Assembly: GCF_016919405.1 (NCBI RefSeq)
Contig: NZ_CP070353.1
Location: forward strand, 3,622,501-3,686,500
Source of the DNA: Ensifer sp. PDNC004
GTDB taxonomy: Bacteria; Pseudomonadota; Alphaproteobacteria; Rhizobiales; Rhizobiaceae
Reading direction: 5' to 3'
Length of the DNA: 64,000 nucleotides
Shown here: piece after piece, positions 15,865 to 24,717 of the stretch
Numbering within the stretch: position 1 is the first letter of the stretch
How the letters are laid out: the number at the start of each line of letters is the position of its first letter
Translations under genes and position numbers: made by a program
The notes under the pieces: generated by a model
What the model was told of the DNA's origin: nothing
Database searches by the model: none
What the model saw: only the letters and a program-made list of their open reading frames with translations

Positions 15865-18800
15865 TTAGCCGAGCGTCCTTGCGACGTCCGCGAAGGTCTC
15901 TTCGAGCACGGCGAGCAGGTGATCGGCATCGCGTTTCGAGAAGATCATCGGCGGGCGCATTTTCAAGATGTTGTCATGCGGACCTTCGGTGCCCATCAGC
16001 ACGCCGCGGCGGCGGGCGCCGTTGGAGACCGCGCGGGCGAATTCGGTTGCCGGCGCCTTGGTCTTGCGATCGGTCACGAGTTCGATGCCGAGGAACAGAC
16101 CCATGCCGCGCACGTCGCCGATGACGTCGTAGCGGGTGGCCATCGCGCGGAAGGCATCGATCAGGTAGTTGCCGACCGAAAGCGCATTGCCGCGCAGGTC
16201 CTGTCCCTCGATCACGTCGAGTACGGCGAGACCGACGGCGCAGGACACCGGGTTGCCGCCGAAGGTGTTGAAGTACTCCATGCCGTTGTTGAAGCTGTCG
16301 GTCATCTCGCGGGTGGTAACGACGGCTGCAAGCGGATGGCCGTCGCCGATCGGCTTGCCCATGGTGACGATGTCAGGCACGACGCCTTGCGTCTCGAAGG
16401 CCCACCAATGGCTGCCGATGCGGCCGAAGCCGACCTGCACCTCGTCGGCGATGCACACGCCGCCGGCTTCCCGCACCAGGCGATAGACTTCCTTCAGGTA
16501 GCCTTCCGGCAGGAACACCTGGCCGGCGACGCTCGGGATCGACTCCGCGATGAAGAAGCCCGGGCCTTCGCCCTTGGCCTGCATCGCCTGGATCAGCTCG
16601 GCGACGCTTTCGGCGAAGCGCTTACCGTGTTCCTCGGCCGGCCAGTCCGCCGGCGCATGGTAGCTGTCGGGAATGGTCGCCACATGCACATGCGGCTTCG
16701 GACCCTTGCCGCCCTTGCGGCGGAACTTGTAGGGGCTGATGTCGATCAGCTCCTGGGTCGTACCGTGATAGGACCAGTCGAGCGTAATCGCGTTTTCGCG
16801 GCCGGTATGGGCACGCATCAGCCTGAGCGCCAGGCTGTTGGCTTCCGAACCGCTGTTGACGAAACCGGCGACCGTCAATTCCTTTGGCAGCGTCGCCGTC
16901 AGCCGCTCGGCATAGGCGACGATGTTGTCGTGCAGGTAGCGAGTGTTGGTGTTGAGGATCGCTGCCTGCTTGGCCATCGCCTCGACGACAGCCGGATGGG
17001 CGTGGCCGATGTGGCAGACATTGTTGAAGCAATCGAGATAGGCGCGGCCGCTGTCGTCGATCAGCCAGACGCCTTCGCCGCGCACGAACTTGATCGGTTT
17101 GTCGTAGGAGATCGAGAGGTTCGGCAGGAGCAGTTCCTTGCGGCGCTTGACGATCTCCTCGTGCGAGCGGCCCTTCTTTTCATAGAATTCCTCGGCAATG
17201 CCGGCAAAGGTGCGCGCATCCGGGAAGAGTTCGGCCCAGACATCGAGAAACTGCGGTTCGCCGACCCCGAGGATCTCGGTCGCCGTCAGGCTGGTATCGG
17301 CGGAAAGCTGCAGGTGCAGATGCGGCGCCCAGCCGCCGTTTTCCTTCGGGGCGCCCATCTCGCCAACCAGCGCGCCGGCCTCCAGCCGGTCGCCGGCCTT
17401 GATGCGTCCCATCGCTTCGTGCGCCATATGACCCCAGAGCGTGACGAAGGGCGGGCAGCCCTCGGGCTCGTGGCGAAGTGCTATCAGGCAGCCGTAGCCG
17501 AGCGCATCTTTCTCGATTTCGACGCTGACGACGGTGGCGGCAAGCGGGGTGTAGAGCCTGGTGCCGGCGGCCATGAACAGGTCGAGCCCAAGATGGCGGG
17601 TGCGGCGGGTGTGGTCGATGAAGCGCGAGACGAACATCTCGCCGGCATAGACTGTGCGTTCTTCGCCAAAGGGGCCGATGCCGAGTTCGACGCCGTGCGT
17701 GCGGCAATAGTCTTCCCAGATCGCCTGGGCTTCATTCGGTTGTTCGGCTGCCGACTTCACGGTCATCGGATGCTGCGGGTCGCCATAGGGAACGAGCGCT
17801 GCCGGGTAGGTGGCGGCCGGACGTGCGAGCAGCGGCTTCAGCGTCTTGCGGTTCTCGCGGATCCAGGCGGCAACGGCACGCGCGCCCGGGCTTGCCTCGA
17901 AGCCGCAGGCATGCCGCAGGATGGCGGTCGCGAAACGCGGGTTCATCCGGTCGAGCTTGCGCAGCAGCGTCCAGGCAGGGCGTTCGCTGATTGCCAGATA
18001 GGGATTGTCCTCGGTGTGGGCGCGGCGGGACGCCGAGATCGTCACCGACGTGACGAGGCGCATGGCGATGAGATCGAAGAGCAGGTCGATCTCTTCTTCC
18101 GCCAGCGGATATTCGCCATGGAAGCCGCGGGCGATGGCAGCGGCAGCGCCGATCGGATCGGGATGGTCGAGCCCGGCATAGGCAGCGGCGATCGCCACTT
18201 CGGCGATCACCGGCGCATGCAGCGCGTCGCCGAAATCGATCAGGCCGGAAATGGTGTCGTGGTCGACTTTATCGACCAGCACATTCCAGTCGTTGGCGTC
18301 GTTGTGAATGACGGCGGCACGAAGGGTCGCAAGGTGTGGCGCCACGGACTTTTCGAAGCGGACAAGGAAGCGTTCGAGCAGCGCGCGGTCTTCGGCGGAA
18401 GCGACGTGATGCAGCCGGTCAGCCGAGCGGCCGGAGTGGCGGATGTCCCAGTCGAGATCGCGCAGCGCGCCCGGATGCATGAAGCCCTTGAGCGAGGCGT
18501 CGAAGCGGCCGAGCATCTGCCCAAGCGACTGGAGCGCCGCCTCGCTGCGTCCGGTTTCGGCAAGCGGCAGGCCCTCGACCCAGCTGACGAGCCGCAGGCG
18601 GTGGGTGACGCCGCCCGCACTGGTGGTCGAAGCAAGGCTCGCGCCCGACAGCGTCGGCCGGATATGCGGCACCGGCAGGTCGGCGGCATGGGTGCCGACG
18701 TGGCTGAGCAGTGCGGTCTGGAAATCGCTTTCGACCTCGGGCTCGGCGCCGTTGACGATCTTCAGAATGGAGATGCTGCCGTCCTCAGCCTCGACCTTGA

Positions 18801-18921
18801 CGTTCTGGTCGCGTTCGCTGGCGAGCAGCGAGAGCGTGCCGGAGAGGCCGTAATGCTCCTTCAGCAAGGCGGCTGCCGCTTCGGTCGAAAAGTCGGGCGT
18901 GGTCTTCAGCATATCGTTCAT
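15865..18921 (-). CDS. Phosphotransferase / M23 / class III aminotransferase fusion, 1018 aa
   Basis: Residues about 20-330 are an APH-type kinase ([13 protein letters not shown] and GLIDFGDAL catalytic and metal motifs). Residues about 420-545 are an M23/LytM-like module with the HxxxD (HLGLD near 441) and HxH (PHLHLQL near 532) zinc ligands intact, plus VTLWGHM. Residues about 600-1010 are a class III PLP aminotransferase with [25 protein letters not shown] and Lys856 in [10 protein letters not shown]. There is no signal peptide, so the M23 module is cytoplasmic. The ATG at 18921 gives [11 protein letters not shown]; longer upstream frames cross the divergent promoter. The neighbouring Lrp-type gene is the likely regulator. 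Substrate unknown. Confidence 0.88.
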   Translation of the reverse strand: MNDMLKTTPDFSTEAAAALLKEHYGLSGTLSLLASERDQNVKVEAEDGSISILKIVNGAEPEVESDFQTALLSHVGTHAADLPVPHIRPTLSGASLASTTSAGGVTHRLRLVSWVEGLPLAETGRSEAALQSLGQMLGRFDASLKGFMHPGALRDLDWDIRHSGRSADRLHHVASAEDRALLERFLVRFEKSVAPHLATLRAAVIHNDANDWNVLVDKVDHDTISGLIDFGDALHAPVIAEVAIAAAYAGLDHPDPIGAAAAIARGFHGEYPLAEEEIDLLFDLIAMRLVTSVTISASRRAHTEDNPYLAISERPAWTLLRKLDRMNPRFATAILRHACGFEASPGARAVAAWIRENRKTLKPLLARPAATYPAALVPYGDPQHPMTVKSAAEQPNEAQAIWEDYCRTHGVELGIGPFGEERTVYAGEMFVSRFIDHTRRTRHLGLDLFMAAGTRLYTPLAATVVSVEIEKDALGYGCLIALRHEPEGCPPFVTLWGHMAHEAMGRIKAGDRLEAGALVGEMGAPKENGGWAPHLHLQLSADTSLTATEILGVGEPQFLDVWAELFPDARTFAGIAEEFYEKKGRSHEEIVKRRKELLLPNLSISYDKPIKFVRGEGVWLIDDSGRAYLDCFNNVCHIGHAHPAVVEAMAKQAAILNTNTRYLHDNIVAYAERLTATLPKELTVAGFVNSGSEANSLALRLMRAHTGRENAITLDWSYHGTTQELIDISPYKFRRKGGKGPKPHVHVATIPDSYHAPADWPAEEHGKRFAESVAELIQAMQAKGEGPGFFIAESIPSVAGQVFLPEGYLKEVYRLVREAGGVCIADEVQVGFGRIGSHWWAFETQGVVPDIVTMGKPIGDGHPLAAVVTTREMTDSFNNGMEYFNTFGGNPVSCAVGLAVLDVIEGQDLRGNALSVGNYLIDAFRAMATRYDVIGDVRGMGLFLGIELVTDRKTKAPATEFARAVSNGARRRGVLMGTEGPHDNILKMRPPMIFSKRDADHLLAVLEETFADVARTLG

Positions 18922-18981
18922 GGGGATCCTCATCTCGGTGAGAAGATTTGCATGAGCGGCGAGGGGATGCATCCGGCAATA

Positions 18982-18998
18982 TGCCGGTTGCACCGGCA
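18982..18998. promoter_or_regulatory. Candidate operator and promoter between fusion gene and Lrp regulator
   Basis: TGCCGGTTGCACCGGCA is a perfect palindrome (7-base arms, 3-base centre) in the 126-base divergent gap. A TATAAT box at 19006-19011 lies beside it, facing the regulator gene, and an AT-rich ATTATAA stretch serves the other direction. The placement suits autoregulated, effector-dependent control by the Lrp-type protein. Confidence 0.5.
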
Positions 18999-19047
18999 CT
19001 ATGTTTATAATAACCGTCATCTTGTCGGCGGGCACGGAGGAGGGGAC

Positions 19048-19482
19048 ATGCAGGACATCGACGCGATCGACCGCACCATCCTCAGCATCCTGTCGCAGGA
19101 GGCTCGGATCCCAATGAAGTCGCTGGCAGGCCGGATAGGGCTCTCCCGAAGTGCGACCACCGAGCGGGTCACGCGACTGGAAAAGGCCGGCGTCATTCGC
19201 GGCTATCGCGCCGATATCGGCCAACTGGACGAGGGCACGATCCAGGCTTTTCTGCTGGTGACCCTGAAGCGCACGCCATCGATCGGCGTGCTCGACCGGC
19301 TCGCCGGTTTCTCCACCGTGCGCAAGGTGTCCTCCGTCAGCGGCCAGCTGGATCTCGTCGTCGAGGTCGAGGTTGGCTCGATCAATGCGCTCAACGAGCT
19401 GCGCAATGAAGTGGCGACGATGGACAATGTCGAGGACCTGACGACGTCCATCGTGCTGAGAAGAGATATCGAGCGGAGCTGA
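19048..19482 (+). CDS. Lrp/AsnC family transcriptional regulator
   Basis: This 144-aa protein has the N-terminal helix-turn-helix of the family (DIDAIDRTILSILSQEARIPMKSLAGRIGLSRSATTERVTRLEKAGVIRGYRADI) and a C-terminal RAM ligand-binding domain (IQAFLLVTLKRT...VSSVSGQLDLVVEVEVGSINALNELRNEVATMDNVEDLTTSIVL). GGAGG precedes the ATG at 19048. It is divergent from the large fusion enzyme and is its likely local regulator, sensing an amino acid. A very long frame that runs into it from 15790 is an antisense shadow of the fusion gene. Confidence 0.9.
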   Translation: MQDIDAIDRTILSILSQEARIPMKSLAGRIGLSRSATTERVTRLEKAGVIRGYRADIGQLDEGTIQAFLLVTLKRTPSIGVLDRLAGFSTVRKVSSVSGQLDLVVEVEVGSINALNELRNEVATMDNVEDLTTSIVLRRDIERS

Positions 19483-19509
19483 TCCGCAGCGAGCGGAACT
19501 GAGGCCCGG

Positions 19510-20448
19510 TCAACCCTCGCTCAGCATCTCCGCCTGCGGCGCAAGCCGTTCGAGCAGCGAGCGGCGGACCCGGCCGATATCGCGCATCGGTGGTTCGCCA
19601 AAATGGCGGGCATATTCGCGGCTGAACTGCGACTGGCTTTCATAGCCCACCTGATGGCCGGCATCTCCGGCGTCAAGGCTCTCTTCCAGCATCAGCCGCC
19701 GCGCTTCCTGCAGCCGCAGCTGCTTCTGGTACTGCAGCGGGCTCATGGCGGTGATCGCCTTGAAGTGATGATGCAGCGACGAGACGCTCATCGACACGCG
19801 GCTGGCGAGGTCGTCGATGCGCAAGGGCCGCGAGTAGTGTTCCTTCAGCCAGGCGACGGCGCGGCCGACCTGATGCGGCTGGCTGTCGGTCGTCGCCATC
19901 TGCCTGAGCCGGTGGCCATGCGGGCCGGTCAAAAGCCGATACAGGATCTCCTGTTCGATCAGGGGCAGGAGTGCTGGGATATCGTCCGGCCGTTCGAGCA
20001 GGCGCAAGAGCCGAAGGGCCGCGTCTTCGAGTTCGGCAGTGATCTTGCTGACGCTCATGCCGCGCACGGAGGCGGCGGGTGCCGGCAGCTGCGACAGGGA
20101 CGCAAGCAGCGCCTGGATCTTACCCGGATCGAGCGTGAAGGCCATGCTGAGGTAGGGTTCTTCTGCGGAGGCCTGGCAGACCTGGGACAGAACCGGCAGG
20201 TCGATCGACGTCAGCAGATAATCCGAGGCGCCGTAGATCAGCGTCTCTTCGCCGAGCACCACGCGCTTGGCCCCTTGCACGATGATCGCCAAACTCGGCC
20301 TGTAGGCGGAGCAGTTGACCGGGGCGTCGCCGCCGTGGCGGTGCAGGCTCAGGCCGGCAATCTGCGTCATGTGATCACCGTCGGTTTTGGCAAACCGGGC
20401 AATGACGTCGATCATCTCGGGACGGGCAGTCTGTCGCGTGGCTGTCAT
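19510..20448 (-). CDS. AraC family regulator with AraC_N cupin domain
   Basis: The 312-aa protein has an N-terminal AraC_N-type domain (CSAYRPSLAIIVQGAKRVVLGEETLIYGASDYLLTSIDLPVLSQVCQAS) and a C-terminal AraC DNA-binding domain (VGRAVAWLKEHYSRPLRIDDLASRVSMSVSSLHHHFKAITAMSPLQYQKQLRLQEARRLM...AGHQVGYESQSQFSREYARHFG). It is divergent from the alcohol dehydrogenase that starts at 20666, an arrangement seen repeatedly for this regulator subfamily, so it probably controls that gene in response to an aldehyde or alcohol. The ligand is not deducible. Confidence 0.9.
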   Translation of the reverse strand: MTATRQTARPEMIDVIARFAKTDGDHMTQIAGLSLHRHGGDAPVNCSAYRPSLAIIVQGAKRVVLGEETLIYGASDYLLTSIDLPVLSQVCQASAEEPYLSMAFTLDPGKIQALLASLSQLPAPAASVRGMSVSKITAELEDAALRLLRLLERPDDIPALLPLIEQEILYRLLTGPHGHRLRQMATTDSQPHQVGRAVAWLKEHYSRPLRIDDLASRVSMSVSSLHHHFKAITAMSPLQYQKQLRLQEARRLMLEESLDAGDAGHQVGYESQSQFSREYARHFGEPPMRDIGRVRRSLLERLAPQAEMLSEG

Positions 20449-20665
20449 AATCTCAGGTCTTTCCAGCGGCTTAGCGTTGTGTGAGGCAACGCTCAGATAG
20501 GGTCTCGACGTGCCATCTCCAGGATGTCCCCGTCAATCTTGTAGGATCGTGCAAAAACTTTGCAGGATCGCTCTAACGCTTGCAGCGTGCGCACCCTCAT
20601 AGTCCTGATGCGTCAGGCCGGGCTCCCTCCGGACCTGCACCCTTTCCCAAAATGAGGACAGACTG

Positions 20666-21718
20666 ATGGCCATTGCAAGAGGATATGCGGCGACCGATGC
20701 GTCGAAGCCGCTGACGCCCTTCACCTTCGAACGCCGCGAACCGCGCGACGACGACGTGGTGATCGAGATCAAATATTGCGGCGTCTGCCACTCCGACATC
20801 CACCAGGCCCGCAACGAATGGGGCAACTCGGCGTTCCCGATGGTTCCGGGCCACGAGATCGTCGGCATCGTCACGGCGGTCGGCTCCAAGGTGACCAAGT
20901 TCAAGGTCGGCGACCGCGCCGGCGTCGGGTGCTTCGTCGATTCCTGCACCACCTGCGCTACCCGCGATCTGGATCTGGAACACTACATGCCCGGCCTGGT
21001 CGTGACCTATAACGGCGTCGAAGCCGACGGCAAGACACCGACGCAGGGCGGCTATTCCGACAGCATCGTCGTCAAGGAAGGCTACGTTCTGTCGATCCCC
21101 GAGAACCTGCCGCTCGACGCTGCGGCACCGCTTTTGTGCGCCGGCATCACGCTCTATTCGCCGCTGCGCCACTGGAAGGCCGGTCCCGGCAAGAAGGTCG
21201 CGATCGTCGGCATGGGCGGTCTCGGACATATGGGCGTCAAGCTGGCGCATGCCATGGGCGCAGACGTGACCGTTCTCAGCCAGACGCTCTCCAAAAAGGA
21301 AGACGGGCTGAAGCTCGGCGCCGATCACTACTATGCCACCAACGACCCCGAGACCTTCAAGGCGCTGGCCGGCACGTTTGACCTGATCATCTGCACGGTT
21401 GCCGCCGAGATCGACTGGAACGCCTACCTCAACCTGCTCAAGGTCGATGGCGATCTGGTGCTGGTTGGCATTCCGGAGAACGCCGTGCCGGTGCATGCCT
21501 TCTCGCTGGTGCCGGCGCGCCGCAGCATTTCCGGCTCGATGATCGGCTCGATCAAGGAGACCCAGGAAATGCTCGACTTCTGCGGCGAACACGACATCGT
21601 CTCGGAAATCGAAACGATCCGCATCCAAGAGATCAACGAAGCCTATCAACGCGTCGTCAAGAGCGACGTGCGTTATCGGTTTGTCATCGACATGGCCTCG
21701 CTGCAGGACGCCGCCTAA
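20666..21718 (+). CDS. NAD(P)-dependent alcohol dehydrogenase, YahK/CAD type
   Basis: This 350-aa medium-chain dehydrogenase reduces aldehydes or oxidises alcohols in the cytosol. Catalytic zinc ligands are Cys41 (CGVCHSD), His63-Glu64 (PGHEIVG) and Cys158 (PLLCAGIT); the cofactor fold shows GMGGLGHMG. The structural-zinc lobe normally reads CxxCxxCx7C, but here only Cys94 and Cys97 remain, with Arg100 and Met108 in the other two positions. The lobe therefore probably does not hold zinc; this may be a subfamily trait. AraC regulator divergent; strong terminator follows. Confidence 0.9.
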   Translation: MAIARGYAATDASKPLTPFTFERREPRDDDVVIEIKYCGVCHSDIHQARNEWGNSAFPMVPGHEIVGIVTAVGSKVTKFKVGDRAGVGCFVDSCTTCATRDLDLEHYMPGLVVTYNGVEADGKTPTQGGYSDSIVVKEGYVLSIPENLPLDAAAPLLCAGITLYSPLRHWKAGPGKKVAIVGMGGLGHMGVKLAHAMGADVTVLSQTLSKKEDGLKLGADHYYATNDPETFKALAGTFDLIICTVAAEIDWNAYLNLLKVDGDLVLVGIPENAVPVHAFSLVPARRSISGSMIGSIKETQEMLDFCGEHDIVSEIETIRIQEINEAYQRVVKSDVRYRFVIDMASLQDAA

Positions 21719-21730
21719 GCTGAAAGCAGA

Positions 21731-21770
21731 CGGCCCGGGATCTGTGTAGATCCCGGGCCGTTCTATTATT
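21731..21770 (+). terminator. Strong rho-independent terminator
   Basis: CGGCCCGGGATCT and AGATCCCGGGCCG form a perfect 13-base stem with a GTGT loop, followed by the T-rich TTCTATTATTTT. It ends the alcohol dehydrogenase transcript just before the convergent Lrp gene. Confidence 0.9.
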
Positions 21771-21785
21771 TTCTGCGACAGAGGC

Positions 21786-22250
21786 TCACACCAGCGGCAG
21801 CGGCCCGTCGTTCTTGATCTCTTCCATGACAGCATAGGTGCGGGTCTCCTTGACGCCCGGAAGCGTCCAGAGAACCTGGCCGAGGAAGTTGCGGTAGGCC
21901 GCCATGTCCTCGAACCGCGTCTTGACCAAATAGTCGAAGCCGCCTGCCACCATGTGACATTCGAGCACGGCCGGCGCCTGTTTGACGGCGGCGGCGAACT
22001 GGTCGAAGACGTCGGGCGTCGTCTTGTCGAGCATGACCTCGATGAAGACCAGCAGCCCAAAGCCGAGCTTCTGCGGGTCCAATCGCGCCCCGAAGCCCGA
22101 GACGTATCCCTCCTTCAACAGCCGGCGCAGGCGTTCGCTGGTCGCGGTCGGCGACAGGCCGATGCGATCGGCAAGCTCCAGATTGGTGATGCGGCCGTCC
22201 GCCTGGAGGATGTTGAGAATTCGTCGGTCAATCTTGTCGATCTGATGCAT
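21786..22250 (-). CDS. Lrp/AsnC family transcriptional regulator
   Basis: This 154-aa protein starts at ATG 22250 (MHQIDKIDRRILNILQADGR); a longer frame to 22280 is less likely. The helix-turn-helix is ITNLELADRIGLSPTATSERLRRLLKEGYVSGFGARLDP and the RAM domain follows (GLLVFIEVMLDKTTPDVFDQFAAAVKQAPAVLECHMVAGGFDYLVKTRFEDM). It resembles the group close to global Lrp. It lies 19 bases after the M20 amidohydrolase on the same strand, so the two may share a transcript and a role in amino-acid or N-acyl amino-acid metabolism. Confidence 0.9.
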   Translation of the reverse strand: MHQIDKIDRRILNILQADGRITNLELADRIGLSPTATSERLRRLLKEGYVSGFGARLDPQKLGFGLLVFIEVMLDKTTPDVFDQFAAAVKQAPAVLECHMVAGGFDYLVKTRFEDMAAYRNFLGQVLWTLPGVKETRTYAVMEEIKNDGPLPLV

Positions 22251-22269
22251 CGTGCCTCCCACCCGTGCC

Positions 22270-23433
22270 TCAGGCGGCAAGTCGCGTTTCCGCGAGCTTC
22301 ACCCAGTAGGAAATGCCGTGCGGGATCGCGTCGTCGTTGAAATCGTAGGCGGGGTGATGCAGCCCGGCGGTGTCACCGTTGCCCATGAAGATAAAGGCGC
22401 CGGGGCGGGCAAGCAGCATGTAGGAGAAGTCCTCGCCGCCCATCATCGGATCGAGCGACGGCTGGACATTGCCGGCACCGGCAATCTCGGCTGCCGCCTG
22501 CAAGGCATAACCGGTCTCGTCGGCATGGTTCACGGTCACCGGATAGTTGCGGTTGTAGGCGACCTGGACGGTCGCGCCGTAGATCTGGGCAACGCCCTCG
22601 GCAATCGTGCGGATGCGGCTTTCGCCGATCTCGCGCACCTCAGGCATGAGGGTGCGCACGGTGCCGCCAAGCACGGCTTCCTGCGGAATGACGTTGTGGG
22701 CGAAACCGGCATTGAACTTGGTGACGGAGACGACGACGGAGGCGAGCGGATCGACTGTGCGCGACGCAATCGTCTGCAAGGCGGTCACGATCTGCGTTCC
22801 GACGATGATCGGATCGATCGTCTTGTGCGGCTGGGCGGCATGGCCGCCACGGCCCTTGATGGTGATGGTGAACTCGTCGGTCGAAGCCATGATCGGGCCG
22901 ACGCGGCTGCCGAACTGGCCGACGGGCATGCCCGGCATGTTGTGCATGCCGTAGACTTCGGCGATGGCGAAGCGCTCCATCATGCCGTCCTTGACCATCT
23001 CGTTGCCGCCGCCGCCGCCTTCTTCGGCGGGCTGGAAGATCACCGCGACCTGGCCGGCGAAGTTGCGGGTCTCGGCGAGATACTTCGCCGCGCCGAGAAG
23101 CATGGCCGTGTGGCCGTCGTGGCCGCAGGCATGCATCTTGCCGGACGTCTCGGACGCCCAGTCCTTGCCGCTCGTCTCGGTGATCGGCAGCGCGTCCATG
23201 TCGGCGCGCAGGCCGATGGTGCGACCCGCGCCGAGATTGCCGCGGATGAGGCCGACGACGCCGGTGCGGCCAAGCCCCGTCACGATTTCGTCAACGCCGA
23301 ACTCCTTCAGTTTCTTTTCGACGAAGGCTGCCGTATTTTCGACCGCGAACAGGAGCTCCGGATTCCTGTGCAGGTGGCGCCGCCATTCGGTGACTTCATT
23401 CTGGAGCTCGGCGGCACGGTTGAGTATCGGCAT
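22270..23433 (-). CDS. M20 family amidohydrolase (HipO-like)
   Basis: The 387-aa enzyme is an M20 peptidase-family amidohydrolase, acting on N-acyl amino acids, hippurate-like amides or similar, in the cytosol. Metal and catalytic motifs are HRNPEL, GLRADMDALPI, HACGHDGHTAMLLG, FQPAEEGGGGG and MHNMPGMPVG; the dimerisation domain carries GRGGHAAQPHKTIDPI. The start ATG 23433 gives MPILNRAAELQNEV; longer frames run antisense through the next gene. The specific substrate is not readable from sequence. Confidence 0.9.
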   Translation of the reverse strand: MPILNRAAELQNEVTEWRRHLHRNPELLFAVENTAAFVEKKLKEFGVDEIVTGLGRTGVVGLIRGNLGAGRTIGLRADMDALPITETSGKDWASETSGKMHACGHDGHTAMLLGAAKYLAETRNFAGQVAVIFQPAEEGGGGGNEMVKDGMMERFAIAEVYGMHNMPGMPVGQFGSRVGPIMASTDEFTITIKGRGGHAAQPHKTIDPIIVGTQIVTALQTIASRTVDPLASVVVSVTKFNAGFAHNVIPQEAVLGGTVRTLMPEVREIGESRIRTIAEGVAQIYGATVQVAYNRNYPVTVNHADETGYALQAAAEIAGAGNVQPSLDPMMGGEDFSYMLLARPGAFIFMGNGDTAGLHHPAYDFNDDAIPHGISYWVKLAETRLAA

Positions 23434-23586
23434 CGTTTCGTCCTGTCGGTCTGTTCGATCACTAATTGTATCTGCGTATCGGTGTGGATTGGCATCACTG
23501 CCCGTGAATGGGCTTTGCCATCTCCTCGCCATATAGGCTAAATAGCCGGACGAGACGAGGCAACAGCGGATTTTCGAGGTCCTATC

Positions 23587-24705
23587 GTGGTGACAGCAGG
23601 ATTTTTCACGCGTGGCAAGATAAAGGCGCTCGGAGTGACGGCGGCGACATGCGCCACGCTTCTTGCGGCGCTGCCGGCTGCGGCCAATCCGAGGCTGGTC
23701 GTCGACGTCAATTCGCTGAAGGTTTACGAGCACCAGGATATCTTCCAGAAATGGTATCCGGCGTCTCTGACCAAGTTGATGACGGCCTACACGGCCTTCC
23801 GCGCCATCAAGTCCGGCCAGCTCACGCTCGAGAGCCCGGTCGTCATGACCAAGAACGCCGCCGCCGAGCCGCCGAGCAAGATGTTCTACAAGCCCGGCCA
23901 AGCGATGACGCTCGACAGCGCGCTGAAGATGATGCTGGTGAAGTCGGCAAACGACGTCGCCGTCGCGATCGCCGAAACGGTCGCCGGTTCGGAGCCCGCC
24001 TTCATCGAGCGGATGAACGCCGAGGCCCGCCGCATCGGCATGACGTCCTCGAACTTCGTCAACCCCAACGGTCTGCCCGGTCCCGGCCAGTACACGACGG
24101 CCCGCGACCTTGCGGTGCTGGCGATCACGCTCAAGCGCGAGTTTCCGCAATACGCCTCCTATTTCTCGCTGGAAGGCTTTACCACCGGCAAGAAGGATTA
24201 TCCGAACTACAACATGCTGATCGGCCGCTTCGAAGGGGCTGACGGCATGAAGACCGGCTTCATCTGCGCCTCGGGCTTCAACCAGGTTTCGTCCGCCACC
24301 CGCGAGGGGCGCAGCGTCGTCTCGGTCGTGCTCGGCGAGGACAGCCTCGGTGCGCGTGCGGACGAGTCGGCAAGGCTCCTGCAGATGGCACTGACGACGA
24401 ACGGCAACGGCAAACCGTCGCTGGTGCAGATCCCGCCCTATGGCGAGACGCGCGACATGGTCGCCGACGTCAGCAAGCAGATCTGCTCGAAATCGGCCGC
24501 GAAGGTTCGCAGCGAAGGCCGCGACGAGGCCGGCCGCCAGAAGCTGCTTTCGCCCTATATCCACGAAATCAACCGGCCGCTGAAGCTCGCCTTCGCCGGG
24601 CTCATCGCCGGCAGCGGCGAAAAGGCTCCGAAGCTTGCCGGCGACCCGGCCGGCCAGGGCGATGTCGCCAATGTGCCGATCCCGGTGCCGCGGCCGGCCT
24701 TCTGA
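23587..24705 (+). CDS. D-alanyl-D-alanine carboxypeptidase (PBP5-like)
   Basis: This penicillin-binding serine peptidase trims the terminal D-Ala from peptidoglycan pentapeptides in the periplasm. Active-site motifs are SxxK at Ser60-Lys63 (PASLTKLM), SxN at 120-122 (KSANDVA) and KTG at 222-224 (GMKTGFICASG). A signal peptide covers about residues 1-33 (ATLLAALPAAANP). The C-terminus lacks an obvious amphipathic membrane anchor of classical PBP5. The start is a GTG at 23587, with another GTG immediately after. The COG0523 GTPase follows after 12 bases. Confidence 0.9.
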   Translation: MVTAGFFTRGKIKALGVTAATCATLLAALPAAANPRLVVDVNSLKVYEHQDIFQKWYPASLTKLMTAYTAFRAIKSGQLTLESPVVMTKNAAAEPPSKMFYKPGQAMTLDSALKMMLVKSANDVAVAIAETVAGSEPAFIERMNAEARRIGMTSSNFVNPNGLPGPGQYTTARDLAVLAITLKREFPQYASYFSLEGFTTGKKDYPNYNMLIGRFEGADGMKTGFICASGFNQVSSATREGRSVVSVVLGEDSLGARADESARLLQMALTTNGNGKPSLVQIPPYGETRDMVADVSKQICSKSAAKVRSEGRDEAGRQKLLSPYIHEINRPLKLAFAGLIAGSGEKAPKLAGDPAGQGDVANVPIPVPRPAF

Positions 24706-24717
24706 TCGGAGTGCATG

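Noticed and set aside
15790..19047. Very long plus-strand open frame (over 1000 codons) opposite the second fusion gene
   Set aside because: Its composition is the His/Asp/Arg-rich pattern of an antisense shadow in high-GC DNA; only the last 144 codons, from ATG 19048, form a real gene (Lrp family).
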